From Neurospora crassa OR74A (lineage: Eukaryota; Ascomycota; Sordariomycetes; Sordariales; Sordariaceae), in the NCBI RefSeq assembly GCF_000182925.2, contig NC_026503.1:3534001-3598000 (forward strand): DNA of 64,000 nt, in the 5' to 3' direction. The position numbers were made by a program, and so were the translations under genes. Of the stretch, positions 36,294 through 45,392 are shown piece after piece. The notes beneath the pieces were generated by a model that was not told where the DNA came from, did not search any database, and worked only from the letters and a program-made list of their open reading frames with translations. Within the stretch, counting starts at the first letter, position 1. The number at the start of each line of letters is the position of its first letter.

Positions 36294-38513
36294 ATTGAGT
36301 TGGCGTTGTCTTTAGTCAGACATGGCAATCGGAGGGCGGGTGTTGAATAATGGTTGCTTCCGTCGGTGCGGAGGAGACGCTGGGTCGTCGAAGATTGCTG
36401 GCCAAATTGCCAGCAATGACGGAGCTCGGAATGCAACCCAAAATGGACAATGCGTTCGACGATGCGCTCGGGATCGGTCGCGCAGCAGTGGTGACAGTAG
36501 GTATTCGAGTCCCCGATCGAAGGATGTTGCGGAAAAGAGACCTGGAGGTCCGAGGTTGTGCGGTTTGGTATTGTAGAATTGGCAGAATTGCCCGGGGTAG
36601 CGGGTGTTGTAGGTAAGTTCACGTGCTGAGGTCGGCGGGAGTTGGAGATTACAATGGGGTCAGGATGTGGACAGGATGACCATGACGCTATTTTGTGGGC
36701 GGGCCTTTTTCTGAAATTTTTCGCGCGTGTCGCTCTTTTCGTTCACTTCATGCACTGCAGTCAAAAGCAGGCAAGTGTGACTGCGTCAGGGTGCAAGGGA
36801 AGGTGGTACGTGGGACGCTGTGTGGCTTGGGGGTAGCAGTGCGGGTGGCACCGGATCTTCTGACGCTGTTGCTGATGCTCACTTGGCAGTCCCTCAGTGG
36901 GCTGACATTCGCTGGAGCGGCGATTTGGGAACAACGAGCGCCTGATATGCCCAGCTCCTGCTCATTAATCGAACCGCGTGGAAGGCGTTTTGTCGTTCAA
37001 TTAAGACTGGTTGAGGAATAGCATTGTTTATTAAGTATTGTCTACACTGCATAATACATGGAAGCGGTCAGGCAGAATGAAGTCTTATTATAAGACAGCA
37101 CACTAAGTCCGAGGTACGCATTGAAACACGCTCCAACCAACGCAGGGACAGTCGCTGCAACCGGACGTTAGCAGTGTCTTGCTTGATCTGTTTAATCGGC
37201 GCAGCTTGTTTAGCCGTTGACGAAACAAAAAGAAAGTGGAAAGGGGAGAATTGATGCGGCCTGGATGCTGGATGCCCTGCGGAACGTAGCTAAGGTACAA
37301 CCTACAGTACCTCTACTTGATGCCATATGAATTGGATGAATGCAGTGGGAGCAGTGGTGCGCTCTTGCCCTGCGGTTGTGAAGCAGCTGGAAACATGGAA
37401 CACGCAAGGGCACTGGAACCCCCCAGCGGCACTCACCAATGACGACGCAGAGCCTCCCACCAAAACCTTTCAAGACAGCCCAGGAGAATGAGGGGAAATA
37501 ATCCAATGCACTTCAAAGAGGCATATCGCATTGGCACATCGAACCAATGTCTCAGTCATCATTGGGACGGACTGAACGGTTGTTAGGGCCTTTCAAGTGG
37601 ATTTTGAGCCTCTGGGAATGCGGACCTGGGAGGGGGAGGCAAGGTAAGCCTCACCAGTCGGGGAGAGCCCGGAGGTTTGTTCGACTTTAAATCCCGAGAG
37701 GGGTAACCCGTCGTGTGCTTTGTGAGGGACAGCCAGCCACACTTGTTTTTTTGGCTTTGGGCACTGATGAATCTTGTCCGTTATCCGTCGTTATCGGATC
37801 CATCGGCAGGACCCGTCACATTCGGGAAGCCTCGGTTTCTGGGGTATCTGTTTGGAGACGGGGACCGGGGCACCGGGCGGGGTCATGAAGATAATCCCGA
37901 TGTTCTGGTGTCGATGGAATGCTGTTTCTTCCGGGGTGGGTACTCTGGAAAGGACGGTTCCCCAAACACCTACCTTGTGCTTATACGCAGTTACACGTAT
38001 GTATGGTCAAGGGGGACATCACAGCAGCTTTGTATTGATACGACTGTCCAATGCTCAGTCATGCTGTGGTTCAAAAATAGATGCCTGGAACGTCTTCCCT
38101 TTCCATTCCGTACCTTGAACCCCCCCCAAAACCAGTTTGGAACCATGGGTCACCTTGTTGAGAAGACTTCATTACCATACAGGTCAAAGTGAAAGTTTAA
38201 TGAAAGTTGACGCCTAGCACCACAATATCAGACGAACTCCATTCCTGCCCTGATGATCTTCGGTGGCAAGGAAAACTCAAGCTTCACTCGGCTCACCATT
38301 GCCAAGAAAGGCATCACTTCCCTTGCCAATTACTGTGCCCGTTTGTTTTGGTTACACGTTGCCGCTAGCCCCAAACAATTCCTACCTTAGCTGAAACCGC
38401 GCCTCCTTTCTACGTCACAATGTCAATCAGCAACTTCAACGGAAAACAACAAGCCCAACTGCAGTCACTTATTGTTCAACTTGCAGACGAACTGAATTAT
38501 AGTAAATGTAATC
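36294..38513. promoter_or_regulatory. Divergent upstream region of mdm34 (-) and ipk1 (+)
   Basis: 2.2 kb between two divergent starts. Frames such as 37713-38192 have no recognisable protein character. No repeat family or tRNA was recognised. Confidence 0.45.
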
Positions 38514-39808
38514 ATGTCACCAAAACCAGTAGCAGACCTAGCCAGCTTGAAAGGCACCAATTGCCAGTTCAAGTTCATCGGTGAAGGCGCCGCCAACATA
38601 GTCTTTGAGGTTGTCTTTCCTGAGGAAGACATCACCACTCAGGATGATGGCGATAGTCAGATCTTGGACATCCTACACGGTGACTATTACCTTTAGCCCT
38701 ATTCACCACATGAGACGTCAATACTAAGATCATCACAGGGAAACTCTTACGAGTACCAAAGGCCAATACCAAAGCCTTTCCACACCCCGAAATCCTTCAG
38801 TACTGGGAGTCATCCATCAGTCCACTCTTCGATAACCCCCAGGAAGACCTAGTACAGCAGTACCTCATTCGTCTAAACAATTCCGTCGTCTCGCAACTCA
38901 ATGCAATTCTTGAAAATGAAGACGCCCAGCGTAGGGCAGATTTCCAGGGTACCAAGGTGGCCGAGGCCGAGTATGGCATGTTGGTTGAGGATATGAGGAA
39001 GAGTTCGTCCCTCTTCACCCTTCTCCGCTTTCCCTCCAGTACTTTTGTCTCTAACTTAAATCCCCCCTCCACAGAATCCCCATTAGACTTCCTTCTAGAA
39101 TTCAAACCCAAATGGCTCACCCCTTCCCCCTCCGCCCCCTCTACCGCCACGCGCTGCCGTAACTGTGCCCGCGAAGCCTACCGCCTACACAAATCGCTTC
39201 GCTCCGCTTCCTCCGACCAAAACTCCTCCTGTGCCCTTAGCCACGAGCCACCGTTCTGCCCCCTCGAGTACCTAGCCGCTCAATCCTCGCCCTGCTCTCT
39301 AGCCCGAGTCATCGCATCCATGAACCTTTCTGCCATCTCCGCTTCATTGGACACCAAGCCAGCGACGAGGGAGAATCCCGTTGGTGTGCAACCGGCTGTT
39401 TCTCTGGATGGCGAGGACGATGGCAGGCCAGGAATGGACCAAGTAGACGAGCGCTACCGCGTCGCGCTTGTTCACTGGCTGCAAAGCAATTCGTTGCTGC
39501 CCAAGCTGCGGGACGCGCAAGAGAGCTTGGACCCGGCGCCGGAGGGGACGAGTGACCAGGAGAAGCTGGCGTTGGCGATGACGTTGAGGGATTGTACCTG
39601 TTTTGTGAGAATATCGGAAGACTCGAAGGCAGGCTTGAAGGTGGAAGCCAAGCTGGCGGATTTGGATAAGAAGAATTGGGAGGCTAAGTTGGAGTATTGG
39701 AAGGGGATGGATGAGGTGTTGAAAGAGGGGGGGTATTATGAGGGGGTGGAGGTGCCGAGGATCCGGACGAGGTGTTTCATGGAGGTTGGGGCAGGGGAGG
39801 CGGCCTGA
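38514..39808 (+). CDS. ipk1: Inositol-pentakisphosphate 2-kinase (Ipk1)
   Basis: Two exons, 38514-38679 and 38739-39808, encode 411 residues. The 59-nt intron has a GTGACT donor, a TACTAAG branch site and a CACAG acceptor. The N-lobe reads FKFIGEGAANIVFEV, the kinase glycine-rich loop, followed by GKLLRVPK with the ATP-binding lysine. EFKPKW lies at 176-181, CRNCA begins at 195, and RDCTCFVR begins at 339; all three are diagnostic of the IP5 2-kinase family. The enzyme phosphorylates InsP5 at the 2-position to make phytate (InsP6), which supports mRNA export and inositol pyrophosphate signalling. Length is in the fungal range. The start ATG at 38514 gives a short N-terminus typical of the family. 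The gene converges on yaf9. Confidence 0.9.
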
Positions 39809-40088
39809 GAGTTTATGCCATTGATGTTGTCATGGGCTTTCAAGGGAGATGGATGGGCACTTGTAATGGTGATGGTTCGGTGCCGTGCTGGCCTTGAACA
39901 ACCCTAAATGATGAACGATAAAGCGCCGTTTTTCCTTACCCAACACTAGCAATGCAATTTGTGACACCCTGGCTGTTTAGCACCCATGAACGCCACAACT
40001 CCCTTTACTCAACATAATCCGGATCAGATGCCACACGGGAACGCCGCCTCCGAGCTGCCTTCTGCGCTGAACGCTCCTCGACTTCCTT

Positions 40089-41096
40089 CTAGGGAGCCTT
40101 AGCGCTCTCCGCCCTCAGTGCCTCCAGCCGTTTCTGCTTCTTCTCCAACTCCTCCATCATCTGCTTCTTCATCTCATCCACCTTTAGCTTCGCCTCCTTG
40201 AGCTTCTGAATCTCCAACTGTTCCGTCTCCCGACTGAACGGCTGCCCGGGTCTATTAACCAGAGGGATCATCGCGCTCCTCTCCAGCACGCCTCCCTCGG
40301 ACTTTTGTATCACGAACGGCTCCTCTTTTGACTCGTTATTGTTCTTCCCGTCCTTGTTCGTGCTCACACTAGCCCGCGAGTGACTCCTCTCGTGCCCTTT
40401 CTTATTTCCGCCCTTGCTGCTGCTCGCCCCGGGCGTGTTCGCACTGGTCGGCGTCGCGGCGCCACTACCGCCGCCGCCGCCGCCGTCTTTCAGTGTTGAA
40501 GCCGATGGCGGGAGGGCGCCGGAGATGAGGATATCGTAAAAGGGCTCGTAGGGTTCGTTGAAGATCTGTTCCTCGTATACCCAGGAAATGACCTCGCCGC
40601 CGTTGAGGCGCATAGCCTCCTTCTCTTCTTCGGTGCGGCCGAATGGGTGCAGGCGCAGATGGTGATAGAGCGTTTGAGGCTTCTCGGAGGATTCGGGGAC
40701 GTAGTACAGCTTCATGGTGATTTCGAACTCACCCCAGCCGGTCTCGTGTATTTGGAAGGGTTGGCCTTTGACCCCTTCTACCACTGGACGGAGGGACACG
40801 GTTGATTAGCTTAGGTCGAAGGGGATGGAGGGAGGTTTGAGAACCGGAGGTAGGGACGTACTTCGAACATGGTTTGGAATGGACTCGTGAAGCTTAAACT
40901 GAACGCGCCGAAGCCAGTACGTAATGTCCACATCGTCGATGCCCTTGATGAAAACGGTCCAGGAGTGCGTGTGATCATCTGGAATGCCGGGTGGTTTGGG
41001 GTTGGTCTTTTCGTCGAAGGGCCGTGCTGTTGTTCCGTAAACGAAGGGTCGAAATATTTGAACGCCCTTGACACGCTTGCCTGTAGGTGGTGCCAT
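40089..41096 (-). CDS. yaf9: YEATS-domain protein Yaf9 (SWR1 / NuA4 subunit)
   Basis: Two exons on the minus strand, 40862-41096 and 40089-40783, encode 309 residues. The start [21 protein letters not shown] is followed by the YEATS core. HTHSWTVF lies near 42-49, [16 protein letters not shown] near 63-78, and [12 protein letters not shown] just after the intron. Trp and Gly in GWGEF and the HTHxW motif build the acetyl-lysine pocket in this fold. A long Gly/Ser/Lys-rich insertion follows, then a C-terminal coiled coil ([20 protein letters not shown]), as in yeast Yaf9 and human GAS41. These proteins join the SWR1 H2A.Z-exchange and NuA4 acetyltransferase complexes. The insertion makes it longer than yeast Yaf9 (226). 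The 78-nt intron has a GTACGT donor and a GCTAATC branch site. Confidence 0.92.
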
Positions 41097-41766
41097 CTTG
41101 TTTGGCGGTGATGGTTATGGATAGGTTGAAGCTGTTCGAAGTGTGGAGATTCGCGCTGTTTCGCGGTGGTTTCGACAGACGCGGTAGGCCAACTGGTAAA
41201 GCTATAGCTATAGCGATATAGCTGGGCAAACGCAAGTCGTTTATCAGACCTGAATACGACTAGATGACTGTGTACGGGAGGCGTGATTCTTGAAGAAGTG
41301 AAGATGGCGCAAAGAGAACAAAATGATGATTACAGGATTACAAAAGTGCCACCACCAGCAAGGTACCTGCATGAAGGATGGAGAAAAAAGTTGGGTGTGT
41401 TCCAGCCTTGAATGCGGGGCAGAGAAGCCCAACTGCTAAGGTTCCCTTTCCCTCCGGGGTTTAGCGGACCCTTGGCGCTGCTAATTTATCGAAAGACATC
41501 AGTGCCACCCTTGTAGATGATTGTTCGATAAGGATTTTTCGAGTCTGGATAACGGATCGAGGCTCTCCATGATGCAATCGTCTGGGGTTTCGATTGTTTA
41601 CTTCTGCGGAGAGAAAATCGGAGAGGAAACCTGGAAGCATAACCTAGTTTGCCGAGAAAGAGTCTGATAAACATAAAAAGAACCTGACCAGCCAATGTGT
41701 TTGAGCTACCTATTCTTGAGATAATATCCTTCTTCCCAAGCTCTCACCCTCAAGCAAGCTTCCATC
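41097..41766. promoter_or_regulatory. Divergent upstream region of yaf9 (-) and coq11-like gene (+)
   Basis: 670 bases between divergent starts. A short AGCTATAGCTATAGCG repeat lies near 41201. No TATA box or other gene is clear. Confidence 0.5.
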
Positions 41767-42716
41767 ATGTCGTCCGCCGCAAAGAAGCTTATCGTCGCCG
41801 GAGGCAACGGTTTCCTCGGCTCCAGGATCTGTCAGGCGGCTGTCCACAGAGGATGGGATGTGACATCAATTAGGTATCATACTCCAACACTATCCTCCAT
41901 AGCTTATCATTCCACCCTTTACAAATGGATGAACTGACCACCTCTTCTACGTCCAGTCGCTCCGGCCAACCGAACTGGTCTTCCGTATCCGCCTCCCCCT
42001 CCGCTCCCTCCTGGTCGACCGCCGTTTCCTGGGAGCGCGCTGACATCTTCCGCCCCGCCGAGTGGATTGCCCTCCTGAACGGTGCTGACTATGTCGTCCA
42101 TTCTCTGGGCATCCTCCTCGAAGCCGACTACAAGGGCGTCATCTCCGGTCGGGAATCTCCTATTGCAGGCCTCCAGAAGGCCTTCTCGCCCCGTCACACC
42201 CCAAACCCGCTCCAGCGTCGTCCCGATGACGAGCTCCGTCCTCCGACCAACGCGAACCAGTTGACCTACGAGATGATGAACCGCGATAGCGCCATCCTGC
42301 TCGCCAAGGAGGCCGCTAACAAAGGCGTTAAGGGCTTTGGATACATCTCGGCTGCGGGAGGAGCGCCCGTGTTGCCGAGCAGGTATATCTCAACCAAGAG
42401 GGAGGCTGAGGACGTGATCGCGCGGGAGTTTCCCGACATGCGGAGTGTATTCTTCAGGCCGCCATTCATGTACGACAGCTCGCGGCCTGTGACGATGCCG
42501 CTGGCGGCGATGACCATGGCGGGAAGTATCTTCAACGGGGCCACAGGAGGAGTGCTATCAGACTTCTTGGGGAGTGCGGGGACGAAGCCTCTCAAGGCAG
42601 ATCTGGTTGCGGAGGCGGTGGTGGAAGGATTGGACGATACAGCGGTTAAAGGGGCAGTTGAGGTCCCCGAGCTGGAGACTTTGGCGAACAAGGGTTGGAG
42701 GAGAACTATGCTTTGA
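41767..42716 (+). CDS. coq11: Mitochondrial NAD(P)-binding protein, Coq11-like (YLR290C family)
   Basis: Two exons, 41767-41873 and 41957-42716, encode 288 residues. The protein opens SSAAKKLIVAGGNGFLGSRI, a Rossmann dinucleotide motif (GGxGFLG), and continues VTSISRSGQPNW. Further motifs are DYVVHSLGILLE, GYISAAGGAPVLPSRYISTK with Tyr179-xxx-Lys183, and FRPPFMYD. These fit the atypical short-chain dehydrogenase group that includes yeast Coq11 and the complex I subunit NDUFA9. Coq11 is a member of the coenzyme Q synthesis complex. At 288 residues it is nearer the Coq11 length than NDUFA9, and Coq11 is my first choice. There is no strong cleavable presequence. The gene converges on syf2 with 141 bases between. 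Confidence 0.8.
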
Positions 42717-42857
42717 GAGCAAAAAATCGGCTCAAATGGTCTGTATTTTACCTGAATCATAACCTTGGCAATGTATAAAACGATGATGCTTGACATATAA
42801 AAACCAATAATCAATCCTTCAACGCCGTTTCCTCTTCGCACGAAGCCCAGAGTTACC

Positions 42858-43877
42858 CTAAACCATGGTTCCTCTCTCAAAGCTGTCCCTAATCTCTGCC
42901 GTGTACTTGTTATAGAACCTCGACAGCTTCTGGTTGAACTGCTTGTTCTTCTCGTTGATGTACGTGACGTCCGCGTCGTCGCCGTTGTTCGCCATGCGCT
43001 CCCTCCTTTTCTTAAGGCTGGCCTCCTCGGCCTTGCGCATATCGGCCACCAGTCGATCAACGGCCGCCTTGTCGGGCTTGTGTTGTGCGAACTGCGTCGA
43101 GTCTGCCGTGCTAAAGAAGGTGCCGTCCTTGTCAATCGCAATCATCTCTCCATCCTCTGTCTCAACAATCTCCAATGTGCCAGCCGCCGCAGCCTTTTCG
43201 ATCGCCGCCAACTTTTCGCGCGTGTACCTCTCCAGATCGGGGCCTCCCATGTTGCGCAGTTGCCGCTTGTAGGACTTTTCGGCTTGTTGGTTGTAGTCGC
43301 GGAAGGCAGTGTCATCGCGGTGCGCCTCCTTCTTTTTCATGCGCTTGTCCCACCGCTCTGATTCCTCGACCGTCCAGTCCCAAGCCCGCTTGCGCTCAAA
43401 GTCGCCCCCGGCATCTTCAATGTCGGCTTTCAGCAGCTTGTGGGAGGCAATCGCGTGGCGACGGCCGAGGGCAGTGAGTTGACTAGGGTCGCTCTGGAGG
43501 CGCTGGGATTCTTTGGTGGCTTTTTTGAGATTTTGCTGCGAGGATGACTTGGCGCGGGCTTGGAGGGCACGGAAACGCTCGGCACGCTCGCGAGCTTTGG
43601 CGGCCGCAGACTCTGCAGCAGAGGTGGATGTGGGTGGAGTTGACGAGGACTGAGATGTTGCTGCGGTGTCAGGTTGTGCGGTCTCCGAGGCTGATAGAAC
43701 CGGTGGTGATGAAGATGACGTCGTTGCGAGCGCTGCTTCTGTGACCGATGGCTCCTCCTTGGAATCGGTCACGGTCTGATTATTTGGCTCTGTCGTGGAC
43801 TCGGCGACGTCGTTTTCTTGTTGAGTGACTTCTGCCTTGTCTTCGGGCTCGGTCTTTCTTTTCTTTTCAGGAGGCAT
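42858..43877 (-). CDS. syf2: Pre-mRNA splicing factor Syf2
   Basis: A single exon encodes 339 residues starting MPPEKKRKTEPEDK. The frame extends two codons further upstream but without an ATG, so 43877 is the start. The N-terminal third is disordered and Ser/Thr/Glu-rich. The SYF2 domain follows: ERAERFRALQARAK, then ERKRAWDWTVEESERWDKR, YNQQAEKSYKRQLRNM, GPDLERYTREK and, at the C-terminus, YINEKNKQFNQKLSRFYNKY. Syf2 belongs to the Prp19-associated (NTC-related) complex with Syf1 and Isy1, and sits in catalytically active spliceosomes. Length is above yeast Syf2 (215) because of the N-terminal extension, as in other filamentous fungi. The gene has no intron. Confidence 0.93.
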   Translation of the reverse strand: MPPEKKRKTEPEDKAEVTQQENDVAESTTEPNNQTVTDSKEEPSVTEAALATTSSSSPPVLSASETAQPDTAATSQSSSTPPTSTSAAESAAAKARERAERFRALQARAKSSSQQNLKKATKESQRLQSDPSQLTALGRRHAIASHKLLKADIEDAGGDFERKRAWDWTVEESERWDKRMKKKEAHRDDTAFRDYNQQAEKSYKRQLRNMGGPDLERYTREKLAAIEKAAAAGTLEIVETEDGEMIAIDKDGTFFSTADSTQFAQHKPDKAAVDRLVADMRKAEEASLKKRRERMANNGDDADVTYINEKNKQFNQKLSRFYNKYTAEIRDSFERGTMV

Positions 43878-44154
43878 TTTCAATAGACTTCGTTTTGTTG
43901 AGATGTGTTGTGTGGGTAAGTAGTTGTGTGGTGTGAAATCCGGATTGTGTCAATGAAGCGGAAAGAAAACAGCCTCTCTGAAGCTGCTGTGCTGTGCCTG
44001 GGCTGGTCTGGACGCTAGGGCCAGTGCCTGGCAAGACGGAAAGTGGAATGCTGAGCAAGCCTTTCTACAGCGATTGTATACGATAGAGTGATGCATAAGT
44101 GGGCCGTGAGAGCCTGTCTTTTAGGTTTAGCGCCGATCATTACAGGACATTTAC
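43878..44154. other. Upstream region of syf2
   Basis: Holds the syf2 promoter and leader up to the TA target site of the short nested element. No other feature is visible. Confidence 0.5.
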
Positions 44155-44156
44155 TA

Positions 44157-44871
44157 CAGTCAAGTCTGTATATAACGATATGAGGTATAACGATATCGTG
44201 TAAATAACGATCAATTTCACTGCCACCGTTCCAGTTGTATAGTGATTTCAGCAGTATAACGATATACAGTCAAGTCTGTATATAACGATATGTGCTTACC
44301 CCTTGGATTTGATCGTTGTTCCTAGATCATTACAACCTTTAGTAGTACTAAGTATACTAAGACTGATTCGAATAGGTACTTGGGTACCAAAAAGCAATAG
44401 TTAAAGTATAGCCAAAGGATGAGTTGGAAATATTTCCTATATCTACCACCTAATAGGTATAACGATCACTATACAAATTGAGCCTGAATATTAATTGTAA
44501 TCGCAATACGGAATATATTGTTATACTGCTGAAATCACCATACAACTGGAACGGTGGCAGTGAAATTGATCGTTATTTACATGATATTGTTATACCTTAT
44601 ATCGTTATGTACAGACTTGATTGTATTCCGTATTGCAATTACGATTAATATTCAGGCTCAGTTTGTATGGTGATTGTTATACCTATTAGGTGGTAGATAT
44701 GGAAATATTCCCAACTCATCCTTTGGCTGTACCTTAACCACTGCTTTTTGGTACCCAAGTACCTGTTCGAGTCAGTCTTGGCGTGCTTGGCACTACTGAA
44801 GGTTGCGATAATCTGGGAATAACGATCAAATCCAAGGGGTAAGCACATATCGTTATGTACAGACTTGACTG
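44157..44871 (-). mobile_element. Short non-autonomous TA-inserting element (outer copy, interrupted by an inner copy)
   Basis: Ends are inverted repeats starting CAGTCAAGTCTGTA and continuing ATAACGATAT, flanked by TA at 44155-44156 and 44872-44873. Removing the inner copy and one TA leaves 356 bp. It has no coding capacity, as in a MITE. The TA duplication and the CAGTCAAG ends place it with the Tc1/mariner-pogo superfamily; the family name is unknown to me. Confidence 0.88.
44267..44623 (+). mobile_element. Inner copy of the same short element, opposite orientation
   Basis: 357 bp with ends CAGTCAAGTCTG and CAGACTTGATTG, flanked by TA at 44265-44266 and 44624-44625. Its sequence matches the outer copy in inverted orientation across the whole length, with mostly C/T and G/A differences. 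Confidence 0.88.
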
Positions 44872-44873
44872 TA

Positions 44874-45392
44874 GCGGCTTTCTAGCGCTCCTTCCCCAGA
44901 TTTTGCAGACAGCGCCAAGAGGGGGGAGTTGAACGTCTCGGCCCGCCTCGTACCTTCTCCGTGCCGTCTTCGACCAGATTGAACTTGCACTCTTGACCAT
45001 AAAGTACCTTTGTACCTGTTACACAGAACACGGCATCGCAACCAATATGAAAGGAATATTAGGCAGACCGGTCGAGGAGATGAGGAGAAAATGGAAGGCA
45101 CCGCGGGCGGGTGCAACCGGTCAAGAGGGAAGGAGGGTTTACTTGACTGATTGATGGTTCACCGAGTGCTCTCCTTCTCTCCGTCACCCTCTTGCCCTAT
45201 GCCCTATGCCGCCAGCTTCGCACATCCAATACTCACCTTGTGTTTCTTCACAGTTCAAGTTGGTGACACAAAGTCCAGCCTCGTTTCCTCCCAATCACAG
45301 CAGTTCCCAGCCGCCAGTAACGCCTACAGTCGTCGCGTATCTTGTCGGGTAAGGCTGGATCGCCAACTCTCACGCGCAAGTGGACGACAAGC
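44874..45392. promoter_or_regulatory. Upstream region of the repeat-protein gene
   Basis: About 520 bases between the nested element and the ATG at 45393, presumably promoter and leader. A duplicated GCCCTATGCC lies near 45195-45210. No gene is supported. Confidence 0.4.
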
